From Cyanoderma ruficeps (taxonomy: Eukaryota > Chordata > Aves > Passeriformes > Timaliidae), in the NCBI GenBank assembly GCA_008694505.1, contig VZDJ01000047.1, positions 4,119,717 through 4,183,716 on the forward strand: a DNA stretch of 64,000 nucleotides. Reading direction: 5' to 3'. Below, piece after piece: positions 48,456-60,390 of the stretch; the stretch's first letter is position 1, and each line of letters begins with the position of its first letter. The notes under the pieces are model-generated. The model was given only the letters and a program-made list of their open reading frames with translations, was not told the DNA's origin and searched no databases. Both the position numbers and the translations under genes were made by a program.

Positions 48456-48594
48456 TTAATGGAAGTAGCACAAAACTCAGTGCTTGGCAGAGAGAACACA
48501 CTCCTGTATCTTCTTTGTGGGCTTGGTGATGCATGCACTCATCTGTGCAGCTCTGATTTACAAATGCAAGAGTGAGACTAAATTCCAGACTAAG
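48456..48594 (+). other. exon-like segment with strong donor (hypothetical)
   Basis: An acceptor (gtattttttactcag) precedes 139 bases ending ACTAAG followed by gtaagc, a strong donor. No frame is open throughout. The frame from the ATG at about 48528 reads MHALICAALIYKCKSE and reaches the donor on a codon boundary. An upstream ATG opens a 38-codon frame. A non-coding or 5' UTR exon fits best if it is real. Confidence 0.15.
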
Positions 48595-51500
48595 GTAAGC
48601 TTTTCTCCATTTGCTGCCTAGTCCTAAAGCAAGCTGCCAGTCTTTCCTTGAGAAGTGTATTCACAGCTCCCTGAGCACTGAAAGCTGTTGTCAGCCAGTG
48701 TTGCTGCTCAAAGCCCCCCATAAACTCACAAAACCGTCCCTTCACTGCAGCCAGAAGAAATGTTCAGGGAGCTGCTCAGGGAGCTGAGCCCAGTTACGAC
48801 TCACCTGGCAAAATAAATAAACACACATTGGTTTCCAGACTCTGGGGTTTTCACATTATTACATGGATCACACTTGTGTAAACAAAAAGCCCTGGCTGGA
48901 ATGAACAAGTGGGGATGGGATTTCTTCCTCTGGCAGCATTGAAAGACTTGACTAACCTAAAGTGCTTTTTTATGTTAAAGAGAGTTTCCAGAACCTGCTC
49001 CTTATGCAGGTGTAATTTCCCCTTTCCCAACAGAGCACAGCCATGTGAAATGAGACCAAGGTATTCTGGACTCCAGCAGCCACCTCCATTCGTAACCTGT
49101 GGCAGCTGCTCTTTGTCCTGTGCAGCTGACACAGGAAAGCCTGATCTGCTTAAAAATCCTTCAAAATGGAAACCAATGTAAGAAGCAAACAGGGGAAAAA
49201 AATAAAGCAAAATTCAGTGAGGCCATTTATCCTGAGGTCTTTTGTTTTAATGCATGAAGCTTTCCCTGCATCTTTGAATATCAATTCTTACCTCTATTCT
49301 GCTTCCTGTTGGTTTGTCCTGGGGACTACAGAAATAAAATTTAAAAAATAATTTTAAAAAAAAGGTGGGTTATTACAAACTCAGGCCTAATTCCTATTCA
49401 GCAACAGGTTCCAAATGTTATCCCAGCTGAGGGATCACTGGGAAGCTGCTGAAGCCAGAGGACATTTTTAACCAGAGCTGCCACCAAGAAAACACGTGTG
49501 GGAACTTCATTCCCTAAGGCATCACCTTTCTGAGAACTTCTCTTTACAGATCTTTGCTGCCCTAATTCTATTCAAACTGATTACGTGACTTTTATACAAT
49601 ACTTGAAAACTTACTCTTCCTTGGGAAATCATCTTCTGAAATACCAGAATTACCATTAGAAATATCATAAACTTCCTGGTATAATTGTATAAAAAAAATA
49701 CTAAGATCATATTAAAAGTCAGGATTATGTCAGGAATCTTCTGGAGTTAAGAGGCCTCAGTTGTTCTGCTGTCCTTCATTTTTACTGCAAAATCATTTCC
49801 CGAGTAGAAAGCCAAAAACAGAAAGCCAAAATAAATCTATCTTTGTACCCTTTAAGATATAAGTCTATTTTGCTCTTTTTTCCTAATCCTAATCTCACAG
49901 CAGAACAGACATTCAAACCACCACACTGAATTTAGTAAACAGAATTCGGTGAACGTGAAACCGCCACAGGAGGAACTGATTTCAGCTGACCTTTGCTTAA
50001 CCTTGTGTGTGACGGTTCTGAGGAACCCTCCATATCCAAGGGCAGCTTTCCACTCATCATTTTTTTTTCCATCTCATCAGGATTCAGATGCAGGCAGAGA
50101 TGAGCAGACCAGTGACTGATGAGAACACATGTTGCCATATGCTGGACGAGGACAGAGCTGTCCCCAGCTCCAGCGGCAGCGCCACACTCTGCCACCAGCA
50201 CTGTCACTCTGCCACCAGCACTGTCACTCTGCAGGGCAGCAGATGTTCAGAGCCTCAGAGGATGGCTTCCCATGGAGGGAGAGAGCAATGACACAGAAGC
50301 TGAATAAACTCTGTGCTCACACTGGCTGAATTTACACATGGTCAGAGATTCTGGACTTTGGCACGCAGCACACAGGACAAGCAGCTCCAAAAGAATTTCT
50401 CTTGACGTCTGTCGTTGTGGTGTAAAACAGCGTCACACTCCAGTGAAGCTCTTCAAAAATGCAGCTGGGGATGGTTCCACCTCCCAGAGTTGAGGGCTTG
50501 GCTCTGCCCATGGATCCCTTCCATGTCAGCATGGTTCCAGGGAGAGTTAATCCTGAGTTTCAGCTCACAGAGTTCTCTGCGGGTTCACTGTGGGTATTTC
50601 CAAACCACAAGCCTTGAAGTAGTAAAGTTGTAGTTGCTTCACTCCCACTGACAGGAAGGTGCACTCTGACACTTGTTTTCCTCTCTGGAGGGAGATCTCA
50701 AGCTCCAGCCAGATGGCTCTGAGGCTCCTGCTTGGCCTGACCCGTGCTGGCCAATTTATAAGAGTTGGAGACCACAATATTACACATTTCACCGTCTCTG
50801 GTGTTAAAATTTGATGTGAAAAATGTAACCGAATCAGCTAGTGACAGCATCCTTTTATATTTTATTGCATTGTGGTTCTAATATCATTAGAAGATATTGC
50901 ACTCAATTACTCAAAAGTGAGAAAATTCCAGTCTGAACGCTCTCATACACAAACAGAAAGCATTTGAAGTACCTAAGGGATATTAATGTGGAGGAAATCT
51001 GAGCTGAAAACACTCTGTAAGCTGCTGTGGAAGAAGAGTTCTTTTTTTTCCTTCCCTGCTTCTAGGGACAAACATGATTATTTTACTGAGAATAGGGGAG
51101 AAAATGGAAACTAAGCAAACAACTGCAGTTCCAGAAATTCTGCTTCATAAATTATGCCGATAAGGAAAATGTAGCTGGGTGATTTTACAATGCTTGAGTT
51201 TCAAATTGAATTAAGTAAAAGTGCTTTATATGCATTGCCAAGCACTTTCAAGAGGCTGTTTCCTGTCTTTCATGATGCAGTGATCTTTTAATGAACTAGG
51301 TGTTTGGGTTTTTCGCTAATGTGATGCATTTCATCTGAAAGATCTTACACTACACGGGAATAAAATATTCATAATTGAGCATCATGGTCCTTTTAGTCAC
51401 TTATCCTCACAGTGAGATTTTAAAAAGAGCGTTACTTTGCAATCGTTTAGATTTTATTTTCGTTCAAATTTTCCTTCTCTGTAACACTTCCCAAGGTGTC

Positions 51501-54500
51501 CAAGGTTATTACAAATCACAAATGCACACACAAAAGATTCTGCCCGAACTCAGCAGGCCTGAGATCCTTTTCACTGCAGAGCACAATGAGAAAAGCTGAC
51601 CAGAAGTGATGCCACTGTGAATTTATTCAGACCTGCATAAAAATGCAGAAAACTCCTGTCTCCCTTTTTTCTGAATAATTACCACACACATCCTATTTCT
51701 TAATTTAAATCTGAATTTTTTGCTATTTTCCACGACAAGGATACTACACACCCTGAGAACACAGATCATGCTGTAAATGTCTTCGAGGTCCTCACTTTAC
51801 CTTTTGATGATAAAAAATTTGTCCATGTTTAAAGACAGGTGGACATTCTTAGAAATGGACCTAAGAATGTGTGCCTAAAGCAAAGCAAAATCTTCGGAGG
51901 GTTATTTTATTCACCATCCAGATGTGAATGCTGCATTCTGATACATTCACACACCCAAACCCATGGTCATTATTTAACCAACAAATTGCATTCTTTAGCT
52001 TGCACACTCAGATTATTTTTCTTCCTTACTTGTATGAAAAATGCCCCCCTTAATCTCTATTTCTATGCCTGGTTTTTCCAGATATCTTATCCAGATATTG
52101 ATCTAGTCTAAAGGTATCAAATGCTACGAAAATAAGCACACATTTTGTGTACATTTCACAAACATAAGATCTTTTAGATGTCCGTAAGGAAAAAATTCAA
52201 TTTAAATTTAGCATTATAATAAAGAACTGAAGTTATAATAATAAGAAAAATGAATTAATATTGTACTGAATTAAGGCTCTCAAGACACACATCTCACTTT
52301 TGTTACAGTTTACCATTAGTACTAATTTTATTTAAGGCTCAACTTGATGAATTCAATTCCCATTCTAATTCTAATTCTATTCAATTTATTTTTTTTACTT
52401 ACATTAAACAAAAACATGCAGAATAACCTCATTCACTGCGATAAAGAAAGGATTTTTCTTTTAAATACATTGAATTAGCTCAATTTTCCATTCAAAACTA
52501 GAGAGCATCTATAACAGAGATGGTGGAAACACAGCTGGTAAAACTCCAGGTATTGTGGCTGCTGCCCATGGAGAGGCTTGAAGCCAAACGGACGAGGGAT
52601 CAGCAGCAGTGCCAGGAATTATTGTGAGGCAGAGATGAGGATTTGACTCCTGGGTGGGAGAGATAAATCCCTCCTGAGGGAGAGATGAATGCTGGATTGA
52701 ACATCCCATCCCTCTCTGCTGCAGCAGCGCCCAGTGGGACACCTCAGGAAATGTCTGCGGGTGGATCCCTGAGATTCTGTGGCCGGGGACGAGTTCAGGC
52801 TTGTTTTTTGGGCCAGGAAAGGAATGGGGAGTATTATTTTAAAGGCACGTTTTGCCTTCCCTTCCCAGCATCAGGAAACCTCACACGGTTACTCCTCATA
52901 AACGCCTCAGAGGGCAGGGAGAGCTGCTCTCAGTGCAGCTTCAGTGGACTGTCAGCTGCTGAGAGAGAAATTGAGATGGATTGCACCTCTACCATTGCTA
53001 ACCTGCCCTTCATTCAGAGAATTGTTCTCAGCTCAGAGGAAGAGTGATCAACACAGAGATAAAGAAGAATTTGAAGTGGTACAGAAGTATTTGAAGAGAT
53101 ACAGAATTATTTACATCAGAGACAGCTCTGTCACAAATGATAGTTTGATACTACAGCATACTATAGATACTTAGGTATCTGCTATACCTTTTATTTTCAT
53201 GCTGGTTTTGTCTTTGAGCAAAATGATAATCAAAATATTGTTACGGCTTTCAGAGCTAAATTTTAAACTTAAGAACCATTTATAGGAAAATACCCAATAA
53301 AAATTATATGGAGTATCAGCATAGTGGTTTTATATAAACTATTGTTTGAATTGCACATGATAAATTAACTGTAGTGGGTTTCAGTCTGTGATACTTTTTA
53401 TTATTGCCTTTTAGGTCAATCTTCATTACAGTTCCTTAAATAAAACATTAGTAAATTCTAAACATCTGGGAGGGTTGTGCTGTTCTGGAAGGAATTTGAG
53501 ATTTAATATATAAAATAATTTATGGTGTAAGTTGAGGGTTCCTCATACAGTTTTCATAAAATGATTTAATGGCTTGAATTAGCCTCGGTCGACCATTACT
53601 GTAAAATCACATTGTTTTGTGACACGTGGACAGTAAAATAGTTCCTCTATTCTTTGTTGTTTACAGTAAAATAGAAATGACCAAGGTAAAAGGGGAAGGC
53701 ACAAGAAGAAGAAAAGCCTATGGGTGTGCGTGATGAGGCTGGAATAAACTGGAATATACCTAATATTATTCAGGTTTACCCAAATAAACACAAATAATAC
53801 CTCAGTATCATTTCTCTGCATCATAGGTGGAAGGTTTATTTACTCATTCTAATTAAACTTGTTTTAAAAACTCATTCAGTTCTCGTCAGAACAATGCAAG
53901 AAACAGCCACAATAGATTTTCTAATGAAAGGCTCTAAACCATATTTTGAATATAGGCAGTGGCCAAACAGCATAAGGAAATGGAGATACTCAACAATGGA
54001 GTCAGTCTTCCTTTTCTCTGAAGGTGACACAAGCTTGTTCTGATTATCTGAAGAAAGAAACACAAAATTTTCTTTACTTTGAAGCAGTATCGTTGCTAAA
54101 TTATAATCAGGTGTCCATGGCTCCAGTGAGACCAATGGCAGAATATGGCTCATTCTGCTTAACCCTTTAGATACGTTTAATATATGCACATAAATGACTT
54201 TAACTTGATGTGGAAATAAATAATTCAAGTTGGCTTTAACGAGATCTAAATCGCTAACTGCAGTATACATTGTTCTCCGTAGACTGAGCACAGCAGAGTA
54301 AATTTTAATTGTGATGCTCAGGGATTTTCATCAGCAGCGAAACCCCTTGTGCACTGAAATGAGAGTGCTCCCCAGAGAGTGCAGAGGCAGGCAGAGAGAA
54401 TGTGTAATGAACTGAGCTCAACAAAAGGAAGGTCAGAGCCAACATTCATGCAGAAAAGAGGTCACCCCAGGAATTTGTGTTATTAAATACAGCCTGGAAC

Positions 54501-55366
54501 GTCTACACCTTGACAAGCAGCAGGAGGAAATCGCTGCTTATTCCAGATATAATCAGATGACAATGTGTAGGTGAATTGGCAGTGGATTTGCAAGCCAAGA
54601 TACATCTTAAGGAACAGGAATTTACTGATTTGCAAAATAGAACATGACTCTATTGGCCATATCCTTGGCCAAGAACCCACCAGTCCTGGTTCAAAACTGA
54701 CACAAGGACTTTTTAAGGAATACAGATGTGGAAATGATTTTGTCTCACCAATCGAATGGAACTCAGCAGAGCTGCAGCTAAAGAATTTGCAGAAGGGAGA
54801 ATTACAGCTTCATGTTATAACAGAGCAAGAAACAGAGAATGTAAAATTTATTATTTTAAAAGAAGCATAATGGTTAAGCTTCCAAATTTAATTGTGTGGC
54901 TGTGATATTTTCTGGATTTTTTTCTTTTCTTTTTTTTCTCCCTGAAGTGTATGAATTAAAAAAAAAAAAAAGCCCCAAGAAAACAGAAACAAGTGTTGAA
55001 AGTATATATGTGATTTGGGAATTCGGTTAAATGGAACAACTTGATTATCTTCAGCTTTGCCTGTATTCACCCACATATGCATCAAAAGTAACTCGACTAA
55101 CACCAGGAGAGCTACTCTGCCTTTAGGGGGGAGAAACCAACCAGAACATGGCTCACTCCTCACTCAGCAGCTCTGACTGATGGGGAGATGTCACGCCTAA
55201 CAACGACAACACATGGCTTTGGACTGGCATGTGACCAAAACCCATTGCAGAATGAGAGGGATGCCAAGACAGAAAATAGCTCCTCCTCGATGACAGGCGT
55301 AACAGACTGCACTGCTATGTTAATAGACAGATGAATGTGTTTAGCATATTTCAAACTATTAAAAAA
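48595..55366. other. non-coding stretch with small repeats
   Basis: No gene is supported. A minus-strand ratchet-like splice site lies near 48798-48803. A 20-base unit (GCCACCAGCACTGTCACTCT) is repeated twice at 50191-50230. A short family-B LTR end is at 50405-50440. The 139-codon minus-strand frame at 53872-54291 and the 99-codon plus frame at 54571-54870 (no ATG) look somewhat protein-like but have no supporting signals. Confidence 0.45.
50405..50440 (+). mobile_element. short family-B LTR terminal fragment
   Basis: TGTCGTTGTGGTGTAAAACA and the next several bases match the 3' end of the family-B LTR at 42192-42216, with two differences in about 29 bases. Nothing before or after is similar. 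It is either a remnant of a mostly deleted copy or a conserved sequence that the LTR shares. Confidence 0.5.
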
Positions 55367-55427
55367 TTCCCTTCCCTTCCCTTCCCTTCCCTTCCCTTCC
55401 CTTCCCTTCCCTTCCCTTCCCTTCCCC
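55367..55427. repeat. CTTCC/GGAAG pentanucleotide microsatellite
   Basis: About twelve uninterrupted copies of CCCTT form a pure polypyrimidine strand on plus and polypurine (GGGAA) on minus. The glycine, arginine, glutamate and lysine repeats in overlapping minus-strand frames come from it. Long purine tracts of this kind can form triplex DNA. Confidence 0.95.
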
Positions 55428-58400
55428 AAACCTTCCAAATGTTTCCCAAGGAGTAAAAGAGGTGAAGATAGGGAATTTCTGCAGAGATCAAAAGCAGCCA
55501 GAGAAGCAGCAGTGTTCCTTCCTGCAGAGACGTTCCGTAGGATCCACAGCAGGAAAGCACAGGGGACAAGGCACCAGTACTACAACACCTTTGCATTAGA
55601 CAACTTCTGCTCTCACCACCAGATTTACAATCATTAAAATCATTTCCCAGTTGCAAGAAAAGTGACCAGGCACTCATGCACTGCTGCAACTGCAGAGTCC
55701 TCATGCAGCATTTCAGCCTTGAGGATTGTGGTTCAAACTGAGCACACGATACCATATGATAGATTTTGATACCACCATCCTTATCTGTAAAACCTGTTTA
55801 TTTCACGTGTTGAGAGCAACAACCAGCTTGCTGCAGTTGGCAACCATAGCAAAAAAATAAAAAAAGGAAAAGAGAGGACATAGCATTGCATTGCAGTGAC
55901 ATTAAAAACATCCAAGTACAAAATCATCCCCTGATGGGGCTGGCAGGGGAAGTGCAGGGGGAAGCTGTTTGAAAAACAGCAGCTGTACAACCAACATGTC
56001 TCAGCCTTTTCTGTAGCCTCTCCAAAACTTTAGCCAAAACGTATTCAAAATTAACTGTGAAACAAAGTGCTTCCCCTTTTTAATTGAAACTTTTTGGGTT
56101 AATTATATTTTTCTGGTGTTTTTTGAACCTCCTTATTTTAGTTCATCACTAGCATAACTGTTAGGGACACTCTGTGGACTAGATTTTTTAGCACATTTAA
56201 AAATTCAACTAGGCATAACAAGAACAAATCCAAAGGCACTGACTGAATTCTAGAAGCTTCTGATAATCTAGAAAATTTTAACTGAAAAAAGCAGGAATTA
56301 CAGAATCTTGCGTTGAATACACGTTCCACAAAATTAATGCAAGGAAAGAAAAATAAATCTCTTTTTCTCACTCTGGAGAATGAGATGAATTTTTCTAAGA
56401 TGAAAAGCCTTACCCACTTGCTATTCCAGTCAGTCCTGTTGACTTTTTGACAACATGAAGTGAAGTTAGAACAGGAGTTCTGGAAAATCCCAGCAGGAAG
56501 AATCTCTTGCTCCTATATAAACTGAGTTCTCTGACTGCAAACTAAACAAGCCCTTTTTTTGTTGCTTTGTTTCTATTTTATGAGACTTAAGGATTTGTGG
56601 ATGTCCGTTTAGCTGGCAGTGATATCTGTCACCAACAGACTGGCTCGTTGGGGATTTAATGCAAGCCAGGTTCATTTCATACCAATATTCAGCTTCTGAT
56701 AAGCTTCCATGACAATGGAACAATTACAAGACTTGGAAATAAATAACGCTTTAGTCAATTGCACCTTATTTTTAAAAGGATTCACGGCAAGCCAACGAAA
56801 ATAATTTGGTTTTCTCTCTCCGTCAGTAATTATTGTGACACATTCCTCGCAGCTGAGCTACAGCAGGTCAAGGAGAAGAGACGTCATTTCTTGGTCAGTT
56901 ACTTTTCTTGGGAGTTAATAATTTAACAGAGCCCAGATCACACGTTTTTCACGACCATTTGTAGATGGGAAAGGTGCCTGGATATCTGATTTCACAACAG
57001 ATGAAGGGGAAGGAGGGAAGGAAACAAGCAGTCTGTATAACCCCGTGAATCATTGTACACTTATGGAACAGCTTAAGGAAGGTTGTAATTAGATTAGGGA
57101 ATTTTAAGATATTTTTAATTTTTTTTTTTTTGCATGAGAAACACTATGGTGTGACATTTTTACTACCTGTAAATTGACACTTTGGCCCAGCAGCTGAGGA
57201 TTCACTCACCTTCTTTGATTTTGTGTTTTTTTCAGCAGATGCAGGTATGAATATTTAACTCAGAGGGCCTCTACTTTTATTACCTGGGAAACAGCTAAAT
57301 ACTGACATGGTGTTAACCTCTACCAAGAGCCAGAAACCCAGGAAATATCACATTGGACTCGTTCCTCTATTCATAATCACCGAACTTGCTGTTTTTTCAG
57401 CATCCAAGTAACCCAAGTTACTGTGTTCTCTATTTTCCATGCAATCAAATCAGACCATGGAAGAAGTTCCAGGCAGTCCAGGCTGCTGTCTCTTACTAAA
57501 AACTGTGCATTGGACTTTTAAGGGATACAAAGGACTAAAAAGGAAAACTGTAAGACAACATATGAAAAACTGCATAGGAGTGCTTCTGGAATTCTTTATT
57601 TTAAAAGTTATATTTTTGGACTGAATGAGATTGTAATATCATTACAATCTTGCAGTTCTTTGAGCTTAATATTCCCTCCAGTGCAATTTATTTTAAAATT
57701 ATAGAATAGACACAAAAACTACTAAGATCTGGAGAGGCAGAATTAGAAGTCTTAGATTGTATTTCTCGTTTTGTTCCTGATTTGCTGTTTTAAGACAGAA
57801 AAAAAAATCACTTGAATTATAGACAAACCTGAAAAGATAAAGATGTATAAATTCAACTGCAAAAAGTTTGGGAGTCTTGTTTTACATTAATCTGAACCCT
57901 TGTAGTAGGGAATTGAAAATATCATGGTGGGGGGAGGTTGATGATGGATCAATTAGGGAATGTAACCCTTGGGATTGTTTAACTCTGGCTAACAGATATT
58001 TCTGTTCTATCCAGTGATAAAGTTTTGGTGAATACATTTCAGCCCTCCTGAGGAGCTCCAAAGTGTTCTCTTTAGCTGCCTGCAAGCTGCTGTTCACTGG
58101 GATTTGGAACCTAAGCCAAGCAACTCCTCTTTTGTCTGCTCTCCAAACAGATGCCTGAAATACCCTGGGCAGGAATGCCGAGAACACCAAATAACAAACA
58201 CTGCACAGCAGATGTGAGGGTTGGAGCACGAATTCCTTTGTTCCAATTCAAATCCAGGTACTCAAATGGCACCCAGATATTGTCTGAAAATAGTGCCCTG
58301 TGTCAGCGTTCATGTTTGGCAAATAAAGTAGTTCATGAGGGTTGAATGTAACAAATTTCAGGGGATTCACACCGATGTGGTGTAAGTTTGTTTATTAGTC

Positions 58401-59154
58401 TTTTCCTGTCTTCAGGTGTTAGAAGAATCTTGTATGAGAAGTTGTAAATGTCCACAAAGTACAACAGGTTTGTACTGGATATCTAATTTTTTTTTTCCCA
58501 GCTAAAAAGGCAATCAAATCTCTACAAAAACACTCAGAGAAGTGCTTTCTGTGTATTTGACATTTATTTTTAATTTACACCTATCACAAAATACACATGC
58601 TTAATCACTCCCTGCGTGATCTGTAAATTGAAGAATTACAATTCCTGCCTTTGGGGCAAGGAGAGTATGGATTTTTGTTATAACCATACACAGTAAAACC
58701 TATTCCCAGAATAGATACACATGAGAGTGGGCTTCTGTATCCATTTTCTTCAGTTTTAGCTGAACTTTAATCAATAAAAAGGATCATATATATAATGTAC
58801 TACAGCTCCCAACCAAAGCCAAGAAACGTTGCCAGCAAAACTACCCAGATTCTGATTTTATGCTCCTTTTCTTGTCATTCTAATGATTACATCATGCTTT
58901 TATTTTGGTGACAGGAGAAAAAAGAAGATAATCCACTGGTATCATCAGAATTACTCCTCCAAATTTAGACTTTCCTAGATGCTAGAGCACCATGCAGACA
59001 AGTCAAGCCAGTACAAAATCAGAACTTAAAGCTGTTTGTTTGTTTTTTTTTTTTCAGAACTCACCTAGTGTGGCAGTATCATTTCTGGTTTCAGCCTGAG
59101 CTCATTCTCAGTCTGTTGGAGCATCTATTCCCCTGTGACGTGCAAGTCTAAATA
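55428..59154. other. non-coding stretch
   Basis: No gene or known interspersed repeat is supported. A T run lies near 57120-57131. A strong pyrimidine tract at 57222-57235 followed by 9 bases and gtatga (57245) resembles a microexon or ratchet site, but may be chance. Confidence 0.5.
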
Positions 59155-59400
59155 CTACCAGCATTTACCAGGAATGACAGTGGCAGGCCCTGGCATAAAC
59201 CTCCAGCTTCCCTGACCTTCAGTGGCCTCAGAGAACTCCACATCCATTACCTGCAAATGTGTGTCGTGCTCGGCTGCATGTGATCCTGAGGCAATGGCAT
59301 AGAAAATATTTTGACGGAGCAGTTTTGCCTCCACATCCTCTGCCCTGTCAGAAAGAGTAAATTTCCCTCTCGACAGATCAGTGAAGTCAAATTGCATCAT
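59155..59400 (-). CDS. candidate coding segment, 81 codons, coding-like codon pattern
   Basis: The frame starts ATGATG at 59400 and ends TAG at 59155. More than a third of its codons begin with G (many GAx, GCx and GTx), the G-nonG-N pattern typical of true exons and unusual among frames in this window. A pyrimidine-rich acceptor (tttactctttctgacag) and a donor (CAG/GTAATG) inside the frame define a possible exon at 59344-59251 of 94 bases, reading AEDVEAKLLRQNIFY and then AIASGSHAAEHDTHLQ. A second acceptor just upstream (tctgtattacag) could start a longer first exon. I cannot name a family. It could be an exon of a minus-strand gene, a pseudogene piece or chance. Confidence 0.3.
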   Translation of the reverse strand: MMQFDFTDLSRGKFTLSDRAEDVEAKLLRQNIFYAIASGSHAAEHDTHLQVMDVEFSEATEGQGSWRFMPGPATVIPGKCW

Positions 59401-60310
59401 TCATGTGCTCCTTTAACCTCCTGTAATACAGATTAGAGCACACAGTTCACGGCGTGTTGAGAGCAAAGGCTCTTTGTAACGTTTCTTGTTGTTGTTTATT
59501 TATTTATGTATTTTATGAGGTTTCTACTTTTCCACTTCAATACGAACAGGGCATTTGTTAGGAGAGGGCAGAGGAAAGCCAGCTCTAAGTTGCTCACACT
59601 TGAGAGGTCACAAAACACAGCAGAAATCCAGGGAATTCTTCTCTGGGACATCCCTGGGACCTCCTGTAACAGATATTTTTATGTCCCCAAACTTCCAGAC
59701 TGGGAACTGCAGCACGGGCACTTTCTCCACTCCTGTCCTTTATCACCCAAACACCTTTGGATATCTCACCTGTTGTGATTGAAGTTTTGAAAATGTGTCA
59801 AAACCAGAGCTACAGTGACCTCCAGGCCTTTGGTTAGTCCCTAAATAATTCATAATTTGCCATTAAAATTTATATACTTTCTTCAACTGATACCTTTATG
59901 TAGAACTGGGAAGAGTGGTGAGTAATATTAATATTTTTCAGAAGATGCCTCATATGAAGAGTGGGTTTTACAGAGTTAGACCATTTCACATAGATAATTC
60001 AACAGTTCTGAAGCCAGGCAAATGAAGTAATCCATTTTGGTGTTATAAATTGATCATGCAGTTGATTTTGATAAATCATCTCTTTTACTATAGCATGGAA
60101 TTACTGAACACTGAAAATTTTCAAGTTACTAAATAACACCCCTAAATATATCCCACATGCTAATGCTGATTTTGACCCCAGAATAATCTTTTTTCATCTA
60201 CCTAAATCTATCTCTACAGAATAAATTCCTGTTAAACCAAACCAATTAAATGAGAGCATATTACCTTTTCTGCAACTGACCAAAAATATCACAAGAATTC
60301 AGAAACAAAT
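59401..60310. other. non-coding stretch
   Basis: Only short overlapping plus-strand frames at 59506-59782. Nothing else is supported. Confidence 0.5.
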
Positions 60311-60390
60311 TTAACATAACTAGCATTATGTTAATCAAATACATATTTTAATATGTATTTGATTAACATAATGTAATCAAATACAAATTT
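60311..60390. repeat. perfect inverted repeat, 24-bp arms, with extra partial arms
   Basis: 60324-60347 and 60350-60373 are exact reverse complements separated only by TT, so 50 bases can form a hairpin or cruciform. A further TTAACATAA (60311-60319) can pair with the left arm instead, and TAATCAAATACA (from 60374) is a direct copy of part of the left arm. The whole is nearly pure A and T. No target-site duplication or known element was seen. Confidence 0.9.

Noticed and set aside
53872..54291. 139-codon minus-strand frame starting with ATG and looking somewhat protein-like
   Set aside because: I found no family, promoter or splice context, and one frame of this size is expected by chance in AT-rich DNA of this length. 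A protein search would settle it.
54571..54870. 99-codon plus-strand frame
   Set aside because: It has no ATG in frame, starts directly after a stop and lacks a good acceptor.
55160..55755. Glu-Gly-Lys-Arg repeat protein on minus
   Set aside because: The repeat is the GGGAA microsatellite read in several frames.
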